From assembly GCA_030407315.1 (NCBI GenBank), contig JALQPE010000176.1, positions 1 to 64,000 on the forward strand: 64,000 bases of DNA, in the 5' to 3' direction. Below the pieces are notes generated by a model, which saw only the letters and a program-made list of their open reading frames with translations, had not been told where the DNA came from and did no database searches. The translations under genes and the position numbers were made by a program. This document shows positions 1-9,260 of the stretch, in pieces. The number at the start of each line of letters is the position of its first letter. Position 1 is the stretch's first letter. The DNA comes from Asparagopsis taxiformis (lineage: Eukaryota > Rhodophyta > Florideophyceae > Bonnemaisoniales > Bonnemaisoniaceae).

Positions 1-2784
1 TTCGTTTACGAATTCCCAACCGAGAATGGCGAGTTCGATGTCGACCTCATCTTTGCCGAAATCTATCCTCCCGCTCAAGAGGTGGGCAAGCGAATCTTCG
101 ACGTCTCCGTCGAGGACGGCCTTCAGCTCAAGAACTTTGACGTCTTCGAGGAGGCCGGCAAGGATAATGAGATCACAAAATCCTTCAAAGCCGTCTCCGT
201 TGAAGACGGCTCGCTTTCGATCGCTTTTATACCCGGCCCTATGCAGAATCCTATGGTCTCCGCCATTGTAATTAGCAAGACCGACGGTTCCGATATTCCA
301 ATTGATAATGTCTCCACCGGCGAGGGCCTCGGCAATAATAGTGAAAACACTGGCGACTTTGATCATCAATCGCATGCTGTTGCGGGCGGCCCCTACGTTG
401 AGACCGATTTCAATAATGATGGCAAGATCGATATCGAATTGGATGGAACACTATCTCATTCTCATTATAACAACCCGGACACAGGCGACAGCGGTCGCAT
501 CGTGTCGTACGAATGGAAAGTTGGTAGCGACATTATCAGCACCGATCCAATCTTCATTGGCACCTTCTCTGTTGGTGTTACAGAGGTTACTCTCACCGTG
601 AAGGACCAAACCGGTGACACAGCTACCGCCGTTACAGAAGTCAAGGCTCTGCCTTCTACAGCCGGTGGTGCCTATTGCTACTACTATGAAGATGTCGCTA
701 CACTTCCAGGAAACATTCAAGTCGGTCCCAAGCCGCTTGAAGGTCATGCCAGCAACATTATCGATTTCGACGACGATGAATTCCCCTTCACCTTTAGTAA
801 TGACGACAGATGGGGTGCGCGCTGTCTCACAGATTTCAACAGCATCCAGACCGGCTCATACACGTTTACAGTCTCATACATCGGCGAAGGCGCCGCCTTG
901 TACGTGAAAGGTGTCAGGAAAGCCGTTGGCGGCGAAAGTCCGCCGTCTAGTCCGAGAAACATTACTGCCACCGTCACGCTCGGCATCGGTGCCATCCCAA
1001 TCCAGATTTTGTATTACAAGAACGGTCAGAACAGCGGTCTATCTCTACTTGTGAATGATTTAGTTGCCACTCCGTCCCTTCTCGGCTTCAAGTCATCTTC
1101 CATTGTTCCCACTATCTCGTCTATTAGCAGCAAGCAAGTTAATCCACAAGGCGGCGGTCAGCTTCAGATCATTGGCACCGGTTTCTTCAACGGAATTGAA
1201 GTTTCGATCGGAGATGCAGTACCGAAATTTACCAAGATTTCATCCACCGAACTTGTTATCAACGGTGTCCCCTCATCAGAGGAAGCGGGCGGTACTAGTG
1301 TCAATATAATCGTTAAGAACAGAGCTGGTGTCTCTAATTCGTTTGAACTCTCCTACGTGGATAATGGCGCAAAGGGAGTATCCTGGGATCAGACTCATTT
1401 CAAGAATAGTGACGGCACCAAGTTGGCCATTTCTCAGGTGTCTGCTATCACTGTTGGACCTGATGCTAAATATTATGTAGGGTCTCTGGCAGGATTTGTG
1501 ACACGACTCTCCGTTGGAAAGGACTTGATTGTGAACGACAAGTGCAGTTCTCCTAGTCTTGGAAAGGGCAGAGCGATTCTAGGCATGGCATTCAATCCGG
1601 AGTCAACAAATTTGCGATTATATGTAAGCACTAACTCATTGTACTGGGGCTTTGGTGGTCCGCTAGCCAACGAGCCCGATGGTTGGGCTAATGGGAAAAT
1701 TGAATCATTGACGGGCGGATGCGACTGCTTGTGCTATGAAGGAGAGGTCGTAACAGGTCTTCCAGTTTCGAATCACGATCATGGAATTAGTTCGCTATTG
1801 TTTGTGGATGGAGACTTGCTGTTCTCTGTTGGTGGAACGACCAACGCTGGGCATAATACACCGGGCAACAAGCTGGGCGGCATTCCAGAGAGTCCATTCT
1901 CCGCCGCAATAGTCGTTGCGAGGCTTTCTCTCGGATCTGCGTTTGACGGGAGGATTATTTACGACCAGTATTCCAATCCGGAAACGGCAAAACAGATTAG
2001 TGGCGACGTCGACGTCTACGCGTCTGGTTTCCGAAACTGCTTTGGTGTAACGCAACACACCAACGGGCAGATTTGGAGCACTGACAATGGTGGCAATTTC
2101 AACTATGGTGACATTAGTACAACGTGTTCGACTCATGTGACATTCACTAACAAACAGCCAGATGAGATTAATCTGGTAGAGGAGGGCAAGTACTACGGAC
2201 ATCCAAACCGGAATCGTGGAGGAGGGCAATGCGTTTTCGGCGCGGGTGAACCTCCGAAAGCTACGGTGCCGAGTTCGACAAACGGAGTGATTGAGTATAC
2301 ATCGAATGCGTTCTCAGGGTCGTTGAAGTCGAATTTAGTGTTTTCCAAGTATGCAGCTTCCGGGTCGGGGTTGACCTGGAGCTCGGAAATTAAGGAAGAC
2401 GGCAGCCTCAACTTGATCCGGATGACGGAATATTCTGGATTGTCAATAGTGAATGGAGTGCACGGTGAAATTGTAATGCCGCGTGTACAGCAAGGCTTCA
2501 TTGCAGTGTTGAAACCCAAGTATAGCGTTCCATCAGGTCCAATGGTGATTGCAGTTACGCCACGGCGGGCAAAGGCTGGCGCCACCGTATTTATCTCTGG
2601 CGAAAACTTCAGTGCTGGACTGCAGGTGGCGTTTGGAACGACTGCTGCATCTGGAATCACTGGCGTAACCGATACAGGCTTCTTCTGCACGGTGCCGCCG
2701 GGTTCTGGAAAGGTATCAGTTGTGGTGACGGTGGGAGCATTGTCATCACCAGTAATTGCTGGATTTGATTTCATCTATGTGTAG
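1..2784 (+). CDS. Secreted multidomain protein: malectin, PKD, PA14-like, TIG, glucose/sorbosone-dehydrogenase-like propeller, TIG (5' partial)
   Basis: The frame is open from base 1, so the start lies off the left edge; 927 codons are visible. The first ~90 residues read as the end of a malectin carbohydrate-binding domain (DVDLIFAEIYPP, KRIFDVSVEDG). A PKD-like Ig fold follows (about 126-215, with SYEWKV and VTLTVKD), then a PA14-like region (219-360), an IPT/TIG domain (370-450), a propeller resembling glucose/sorbosone dehydrogenases and HHIP (470-840, with SNHDHGISSLLF and ASGFRNCFGV), and a final TIG domain (847-927). The architecture indicates an extracellular or cell-surface carbohydrate-binding protein. 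Whether the propeller is an active PQQ enzyme cannot be told. No transmembrane segment is visible in this part, and the signal peptide would be outside the window. Confidence 0.8.
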   Translation, partial: FVYEFPTENGEFDVDLIFAEIYPPAQEVGKRIFDVSVEDGLQLKNFDVFEEAGKDNEITKSFKAVSVEDGSLSIAFIPGPMQNPMVSAIVISKTDGSDIPIDNVSTGEGLGNNSENTGDFDHQSHAVAGGPYVETDFNNDGKIDIELDGTLSHSHYNNPDTGDSGRIVSYEWKVGSDIISTDPIFIGTFSVGVTEVTLTVKDQTGDTATAVTEVKALPSTAGGAYCYYYEDVATLPGNIQVGPKPLEGHASNIIDFDDDEFPFTFSNDDRWGARCLTDFNSIQTGSYTFTVSYIGEGAALYVKGVRKAVGGESPPSSPRNITATVTLGIGAIPIQILYYKNGQNSGLSLLVNDLVATPSLLGFKSSSIVPTISSISSKQVNPQGGGQLQIIGTGFFNGIEVSIGDAVPKFTKISSTELVINGVPSSEEAGGTSVNIIVKNRAGVSNSFELSYVDNGAKGVSWDQTHFKNSDGTKLAISQVSAITVGPDAKYYVGSLAGFVTRLSVGKDLIVNDKCSSPSLGKGRAILGMAFNPESTNLRLYVSTNSLYWGFGGPLANEPDGWANGKIESLTGGCDCLCYEGEVVTGLPVSNHDHGISSLLFVDGDLLFSVGGTTNAGHNTPGNKLGGIPESPFSAAIVVARLSLGSAFDGRIIYDQYSNPETAKQISGDVDVYASGFRNCFGVTQHTNGQIWSTDNGGNFNYGDISTTCSTHVTFTNKQPDEINLVEEGKYYGHPNRNRGGGQCVFGAGEPPKATVPSSTNGVIEYTSNAFSGSLKSNLVFSKYAASGSGLTWSSEIKEDGSLNLIRMTEYSGLSIVNGVHGEIVMPRVQQGFIAVLKPKYSVPSGPMVIAVTPRRAKAGATVFISGENFSAGLQVAFGTTAASGITGVTDTGFFCTVPPGSGKVSVVVTVGALSSPVIAGFDFIYV

Positions 2785-3597
2785 CCCAAGCGTGTGTGAT
2801 GAGAGCTGCGGCTGAATGCAACCGGTTTAGTCGCAACCGTGTATACTTGTTCAACATTTGCAACCCCTCGTTTTTCTATCTTTAACTGTCCTCGAAACTT
2901 ACGTAGAATGAAACTATTTCGCAGGATCTTTCTCGTAAAATGAATCAAGTCTCCGTTTCTCGGTGCTATCAAATTGTTGTTGTTGTAAGCTAGCAGACAG
3001 TGGTAGTCGTATGAAGCAACTGTCGGAGCATAAGAAAGACAGATTTACAAATTTATGAGCACGAGAACGACGATGAGCGAACACTTATTTGTTTGTATCT
3101 ACCTACAACAGGATCTAAAAGTGAGATAACGGGTACAGTACACGAGTTATGTCGGGACAAGAGGACTTGCTCGGGCTTGGCTGGGCTGGCAGGGTTGATG
3201 ATTGTTTCAGCTGGCACGAGAGAAATTAGCATATTAAAACCGGGTGACGAACGAGGCAAAGAGAGGCGCGCGCAACAAGGCACGGCTGGGCGGCAGCGAC
3301 TGTAGAATGCAGTCGGAAAGGCGGAGTTGTGCACGTCAGACGGCGTTTGGTGTAGCGACGGCGGAGCTGAGCAGAAACTCGGTTTGAAGGCATATCTTGA
3401 GACAGGGGTGTACAAAGATTGACAGGTGAGAAAGGCTGGCAGCGGCACACAGGGTTAAATACAGGTGTGTTGGGAGTAGTACAATGGGGTGGGCGGGTGG
3501 TATGAGTGCGGGTGCCTGCCAATATAAACAGCAAGAAGTTGGAGGCAACAAATATGATGTGCAACGCGAAGCGTGGAATAATGTTGATAGATTGGGA
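2785..3597. other. Intergenic region, about 0.8 kb
   Basis: This lies between the stops of two convergent genes. Only short low-quality frames are present, none with a recognisable domain. I see no RNA gene or repeat. Confidence 0.5.
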
Positions 3598-4452
3598 TTA
3601 GTCGCTAGCGGCGGGGCCGGTGCGACGCGCGATATGGCGAAGAAACTTTGTGATGACTTCGTTCTCGTTGACCTTTGTCTTTTCAAAGTGGCGTCCAACA
3701 GCGCTGATGAGTTCATCTCTCGGGCAATCCACAGGAATGTTGAGATTGTAAAAGGATCGATATTTCCTCAACGAGCTCTCATTCAAGCGCGAAATGTTTG
3801 CATAAGGCGGTGGAAGCGGTTTATGCTGCTGCTGTTCATGTCTGACCAATTTGGGAGTCTTTTTGGAGCGCTTCTTCAACACGGCGGTTTGCAATACGGG
3901 GGGGTGTTGCATTGGACGGTCGTCGTGGTGGTCGCGTCGCTCGAGACGAGGGAGTGTGGATAGGGGCGGTTGGTCGGCGGGGTACTGTATAACGGCGAGA
4001 GCGTTTCGTTGAACGCGGACGAGTCCGCCATCGTCGAGTTGCACTTCATGCCAGCCGCCGAGTGTTTGGGCGGTGCGGACGGAGCCGGAGCGACCGATGA
4101 GATCCCATTTGGTGCGGTTATTGCCGGCGATGCGCACGGTGGTTCCGCGCGGGAGGACGGCGTCCGAGGCGGGCGCGCGCGGGGTGGCGGCGCGCGGGGA
4201 ATGCGGGGCGAGACGCGGGTTGGAATGGGTGGTCTGGGTGGGCGTCGTCGACGTCGTCTGCGGCGGGGAGGGTATTTGCGGCGGATTGGGACTGGGCGGC
4301 GCGGTGGAGGTCGACACCACGGGCGGTTGAGGAGCGTGGTGGGTCGTAGGGATGGTGGTCTGGGTGGAGGAAGTCGCGGTCGGGATTGATAGTGGCGGGG
4401 GCTGTGGTGGGTTGGGACGGGTCGCGGCGGAAGGGGTGGATGGAGCGCTCAT
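3598..4452 (-). CDS. SAP30-like / AFR-type subunit of a Sin3 histone deacetylase complex
   Basis: This is a 284-residue protein if translation starts at MSAPSTPS; the frame stays open 74 codons further upstream, but that stretch is His- and Pro-rich and looks like leader sequence. The first ~95 residues are Pro/Thr/Ser-rich. Residues ~100-155 form a small domain (LPRGTTVRIAG, GGWHEVQLDDGG, VQRNALAVI) of the kind I recall in plant SAP30 FUNCTION-RELATED proteins. Residues ~226-277 match the SAP30 Sin3-binding domain (LRKYRSFYNLNIP, ELISAVGRHFEK, NENEVITKFLRHI). Such proteins help join Sin3 to histone deacetylases and repress transcription in the nucleus. The family call rests on the C-terminus; the exact start is uncertain. 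Confidence 0.75.
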   Translation of the reverse strand: MSAPSTPSAATRPNPPQPPPLSIPTATSSTQTTIPTTHHAPQPPVVSTSTAPPSPNPPQIPSPPQTTSTTPTQTTHSNPRLAPHSPRAATPRAPASDAVLPRGTTVRIAGNNRTKWDLIGRSGSVRTAQTLGGWHEVQLDDGGLVRVQRNALAVIQYPADQPPLSTLPRLERRDHHDDRPMQHPPVLQTAVLKKRSKKTPKLVRHEQQQHKPLPPPYANISRLNESSLRKYRSFYNLNIPVDCPRDELISAVGRHFEKTKVNENEVITKFLRHIARRTGPAASD

Positions 4453-4734
4453 TTTTGCATTGGGACGATGATGATGATGATGGTGGGGTGGTGGTGGTGC
4501 GTTATAGAAAAAACGGCTGCGAAATGTTGATGTTGTAGACTCCACAAGGTAATGAATGAGACCAGCGAAGCGCCGTTTTGAGTCCAATTGCATGCCGCCT
4601 GTGGTTGGCTGCTTGGCGTGGGTGGCTGTGCTGCGTGAAATATGGCAATGAGGCAATGCAATGACTATTATCATATTTCTACCTACCAGTTGGGCCTCTA
4701 TCCTATCCTACCGAGGCCTCCAGCTTGACGCGGC

Positions 4735-5484
4735 TCAACATGCGCCAAACTCGCCCATTCGTTCAACAATGCGCGCTTCCATTCCTCCCAGTCGGTGATC
4801 GCCTCCCACCATCACCTCGATTTCACCGCCGCTCGCTTCACACACCTTTCTCCCATCCTCGACTCGGATCGTTTCGTCCATGTCCCCGTGAATTGTCAGC
4901 ACGCCCACTTGCTTGTCAATCCCACCCACAATCTTTTCCATGTCAATGCTAAATCTCTCCTCCAAATCCGATCGTGCCACCACATATTCTTCTCCATTAC
5001 CTCCACTCACCACCAATTGTCCCGCTAAAATCTTCTCCACGCCCTTGTCCCCGAAACGCTCCACTACACCCCGTCGCATGTCGAATCGTCCCGCCACATT
5101 CACCACCAATTTCACATCCCCATACTTGTACGCGTACATCAGTACAACATTGCCGCCCTTGCTGTGTCCCACAATACTTCGCACCTCGATGCCCAGTCCC
5201 CTTACGTGTTCGATCACTGCGCGCAAATCTTCAACCTCGTCCCAGTAGCCCGCGTACCGAAATCGTCCCCCAGATTCCCCATTGCCACTGAAATCAAATC
5301 GCACACTCGTTCCGCTCATCCCCTCGGCCAGTCGCGTCATCAACTGCCCACGCTTGCTACTCTGAAATCCATGGCAAAGAATCGTCGCCGCACTATCCCC
5401 GCTCTTCGGTGAGCGAATCAGCACCGACAGATCAATTCCACGTGCATTGCGTACATTTCCAACAATCCTCTCCGAATGACTCAT
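4735..5484 (-). CDS. Alpha/beta-hydrolase (serine esterase/lipase-like)
   Basis: This is a 249-residue protein from MSHSERI. It has the ordinary alpha/beta-hydrolase signals: an HGF oxyanion segment (ATILCHGFQSS), the nucleophile elbow GHSKGG, an acid in IHGDMDETI and a C-terminal His in GGDHRLGG. Size and order resemble the small soluble esterases and bacterial-type YqiA/FrsA relatives. The substrate is unknown. An in-frame Met lies 33 codons upstream (5583), but that extension is not conserved-looking and runs into the region upstream of the divergent primase-like gene, so I chose the inner Met. No transit peptide is obvious. Confidence 0.8.
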   Translation of the reverse strand: MSHSERIVGNVRNARGIDLSVLIRSPKSGDSAATILCHGFQSSKRGQLMTRLAEGMSGTSVRFDFSGNGESGGRFRYAGYWDEVEDLRAVIEHVRGLGIEVRSIVGHSKGGNVVLMYAYKYGDVKLVVNVAGRFDMRRGVVERFGDKGVEKILAGQLVVSGGNGEEYVVARSDLEERFSIDMEKIVGGIDKQVGVLTIHGDMDETIRVEDGRKVCEASGGEIEVMVGGDHRLGGMEARIVERMGEFGAC

Positions 5485-5697
5485 CCTCGCCACTCGACAA
5501 ACTGCTCCACGATCGCTCCGTCGTAATTGAACAATACCAACACCTCGGTGAACAACAAAACACTCGCCCTTCATCGTCTGCATCGTGCTGTAAGCTGCGC
5601 CTGCCAGATTTCACTCCAAAATTAATATCTCTCATCACTGTACCGTACCACCGACTCCATCAATCCCAAACGTCCCTTCCTCTCCCATCATTGCCAC

Positions 5698-7739
5698 ATG
5701 ACGACAACGACAGCCTTTCTAACTCTCCAACCATCGTTCTCTTCATCCTCCGCGAGCCCACTCGCCCCCCAGCTCACCCCAGACCCCCGACCAGTGTGCA
5801 AACACCCAATCGTCCATCCCAAATTCCAAACCCTGCCCTCGTTCAAAACACCCATTCCATCTTGCCCGTCGTCGCATGCTCCCAATCCGTGCAAACACCC
5901 TATGACAATCTCCTTCGTGAACTCTACAGACTCGCAACCTCTTCAGGTGCCATGGGCCGTGGCATACGCGCCTGCCTTCATGCCTTCTATCGCCGCGCCG
6001 CCTTCGTAGTCGCCTCCGCCAGATCCAAACCTATCAAACCAGATAAACTGTATGTGGAAATTGGCCCCGCTTACGTTCTCGCAACCGCTCGCATCGCCAT
6101 GAAGAGAGAGTCGGTTACCCGCTATGCGGTCGAGCAGCGTGCATGGCCTGCATTGAGAAACCTCTTCGATTGGGAGGAGACCACGTCGTACGATGCACGT
6201 GCCCGTGGCGCCTTGTTGAGACATTTAAAGGATGGAGGAAGATTCGGAAGGCATGTCTTTCTCTCATACCAAGCTCTCTCGTGCATTATGCAGGTGGCTG
6301 AGGATCTAGTAGAAACAGCACAACACATTGATTATGACACCCCTACTTCTGACTCATCTCAGGATCTCACAACTCCATGGGCCGCTTCCGAAGTTGAGGC
6401 AATTATTGAACTGCGCAGAAGGCCAATACCTGGCATTCGAACCGTTTCTGCCAGATGCCCTCGCCATGCCGCCCATGCCAATGGCGATCGCAAACCGTCC
6501 CTCATGCTATGGATGAATGCTGACGGTATCACTGGTGGTGCAATGTGTCCCGTTTGTCTCGACTATGACTCAGTCACTCATCGATCATCAGATACCTCAT
6601 CACCTTCCCCATTGCGAAACGTCACATGGCGTGTACACTATCTCCCCAATAATACCGCTGTATTATGCACGCCCCAGAAGCGTGTGCGATCGCCTGCGCA
6701 AATCCAGGAAGCAATGGCCGAATGCAGACTGCATAACGCCCCGGATGAAAGCGACGCCACTGATCAAAATGCCTCCCTCTCCAGTCCCGTCGATGCAACA
6801 TCGCAGGGTAAGGAGACTGCAAAGGAAAGGGCAAGGGTCGTCACAGACGGGCCTGTAGGAGGCTGTGTGCTCACAGATCGAAAGCGCATCGCGAGGGTTG
6901 GTGAAGTCGTCAGCATGGCCTATGTCACCGCTTCGTTAAAAATTGCAACATCTGCGAATACAACAGAAGCCATTGCATTCGATTCAACGCGATTGCGTAC
7001 AGTGGGTACAATGGCTCGACAGAGATGTCCAATGCAGGTTTTACTGGGAAGTGATCGCAGGAGCAGAGGGCCTAATTCTATCCGTCGCGTGGAGGAGGTT
7101 GCTTGGTTTGCGCGTCAGGCTGCTGGGTTGAATGATCAAGGCGATGTGGATGACGACAAATCAGCTGATGTAGATTGTACACTAGAGTCGGAAGAATGGC
7201 TGCCAACACCATTACTGTCCGTGTCGGCTATGAAACCGTCTGGATGGCGCGACGTTACGTCTGCGAACGGACGTCTCATCTCCGTTCCTGCCAGTTGGGA
7301 GGCTTCTGTTCAGGATTGGGTTTTGTTCGACATTGATGACATTGAGAATTTGACGGGAGAAAATGTGGTCACGGAGGCTGCAAATAAAATCGTACTCACC
7401 GTGCGAAGAAACACCGAATTGAGTGGCAGGTGTCTCGTCATACAGACGGGGCCGACCGGATTGCATGTTTGGGCCAAGTTGCGAGAAGCTCGCGAACATC
7501 CCCGCCTGTGGTTCAGGAAACAGGAAACCAGGGAATGGTACGCTGATCTTGGCAAGAGAATTCTGCAAGCGTCGCATCGAGCGGGCGTTTCAGGCGGGAA
7601 AGTGGACATGAGCTCATGTTCCGCTGGGAGGTTTGCGAGACGACCTGGATGGCGGCTGTTGGAAGATGGCACGCTGTTCAGATCGCATGTTGTTATGAAT
7701 GTACCAGGTTGTGTTAGGAAAAGGACGCCGAGGCTGTGA
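5698..7739 (+). CDS. Candidate AEP/PrimPol-like protein with DnaG-type zinc ribbon, possibly plastid-targeted
   Basis: The main frame runs 5409-7739 and ends CVRKRTPRL. It carries a zinc-ribbon motif like the CHC2 fingers of DnaG primases: CPRH (codons 6456 and 6465), a KPSL segment, then CPVC (6546, 6555). The C-terminal 160 residues contain in order WVLFDIDD (Asp codons 7329, 7335), GPTGLHVW (His 7464) and VDMSSCSAGRFARRPGWR (Asp 7605, Arg 7629). This matches the hhDhD, sxH and hD motif triad of archaeo-eukaryotic primases. The N-terminus is unsettled. A leader MTTTTAFLTLQPSF starts in another frame at 5698 and resembles the plastid leaders of this window; an 89-nt intron at 5841-5929 would join it in phase, giving about 650 residues. 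Alternative starts are Met 5952 or Met 5409 (which overlaps the divergent hydrolase). Motif calls come from reading only, without a search. Confidence 0.6.
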
Positions 7740-7975
7740 TAGTGAGCTCTATTCTCCTGTATAGGTGTTTGTTTGAGGTGTAGTATTGTGTTATCGATGG
7801 GATTGGGGAGTGGTGGAGAACGGCGCTGTTATTTTGTACATTAGACCTTGTTTAAATGCTGGAACGACCTGGTAAATATGTATAGAGGGCGCTACATATA
7901 ACTTGGAATGGGGTCTGGCGAAAATAACAGCGAACAAGGGTACTAGCATTTTCGCAATTATGAAGGACAAGATTG

Positions 7976-8758
7976 CTACGATCTTGCTTCTCTCGCTGCG
8001 GCACGAGCTGCGGCACGTTTCTTAAAACTATGTTACATGAAAAGGATATGGTTAGCAAATCATGACAGGGGGGGCGGGCGGGCGGGCGGATGGAGTGAAA
8101 CAAATCAACGTACTATCTGTGGATGGAAAATCTCATCTGATAGTAGAACCATAGAAGAGCTATTGCAAGGACGGAGCCTAATGGAGCGAAGACATCACGT
8201 CAGACAAAGAACGCTTGCGCCAAAAAAAACGCACCAACACAAAGAAGAACACAACATACCATAGATCACATGCGCATATGAAATATGAAAAGTCTTAAAG
8301 TTTAAAGTATACCCGAGACGACACGAGTCGCGCAAAACATACCCGTCGTCCACACTGGGATCATACGGTTCACAAGTAACACGAGAATCGGGGCCGAAAA
8401 CAATGCCGGGCTGCAAGGTGCCTACACACGCCCACTGCACGTTAGCACCGTCCCATCCAATGTTCTTACAGGTAACCACGCGCGGATAATAATCACCAAG
8501 CCACCAGAACCCGGAGGCGGAGCCGCCTACGCATCGCAATTGCGGCAACTTTGCGCCGGTATGGGACACGGCACGCGCGTTTTCGGAGAAGACGAGTGCG
8601 GTGATGGAGCGCAGTTTGACGCGGTCATTGGCCTCAAACTGGCCGTCGGTATTGGTGTCGGCACCGGTGATGGCACGTGCGGCGTTATCGTTTGAAGTTG
8701 CTTGCGTGATCGTCAGAAACGTCAGCAACACGAGGAGGAGGTTTTGGTTTCGCGTCAT
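7976..8758 (-). CDS. SARAF: SARAF (TMEM66) homologue, regulator of store-operated calcium entry; three exons
   Basis: Exons are 8758-8260, 8177-8114 and 8027-7976 on the minus strand, giving 204 residues. A signal peptide (NLLLVLLTFLTITQA) leads into the SARAF luminal domain: LPQLRCVGGSA, YYPRVVTCKNIGWDG, VQWACVG, VTCEPYD, YVLRDSCRLGYTLNF. Unspliced, the frame would end in a meaningless tail. Removing introns 8259-8178 (GTATGT...TAG) and 8113-8028 (GTACGT...TAG, with a GCTAAC branch site) adds a single transmembrane helix (SVLAIALLWFYYQM) and a short basic cytosolic tail (FKKRAAARAAAREARS). Human SARAF is longer, with a Pro-rich cytosolic part that is absent here. The protein should sit in the ER membrane. 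Confidence 0.85.
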
Positions 8759-9260
8759 TTTATGATGTGATTGGGAAGCGGGTGCGGATACGGATGCGCG
8801 ACGTTCTTCATCGGGTCGGGCAAATGAGTAGTGCTGCATACGCTCGTATGCAACATGGATGTGATGGACTCGTGCTGTATGAGCTGGTCAATGATGCGCT
8901 TGCGTTCCCAGTCTGTGAAGAAGGCCCCTACGAGTACACGTGGACTATGGCGTTCTGATGTACACTGTAATGGTAGTACACTGCTGATCGATGAGTGTCA
9001 TAGATCAAAAGAGAGAGTTGTGCGTAGATTTAATACAATTAAATCTGTCGAGTTTTTTAACCGACCTTTCCGTAGGAGGCCCGCTCTCGGTTTGCCTTCT
9101 CTGCGTGTACGCTGCTGCCGCCCGGGCAAATGATTCTCGTCAACCATGTTGCGTTGTAATGTGACTTTGCGCCTCTGTGTATAGAAACTTCAACCTCCCC
9201 AAGCTTCTCTGTCCGCATTCGACCGCGCCTAGCTCTTTCAACCCTACCGCAGAATAACGA
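8759..9260. promoter_or_regulatory. Shared upstream region of divergent SARAF and SPT5
   Basis: About 500 bp separates two divergent start codons, so promoters for both genes must lie here. It contains only short frames. No individual element can be assigned from the sequence. Confidence 0.4.

Noticed and set aside
3484..4389. Plus-strand Gly/Arg-rich frames
   Set aside because: Antisense of the Pro-rich SAP30-like gene; composition explained by that gene.
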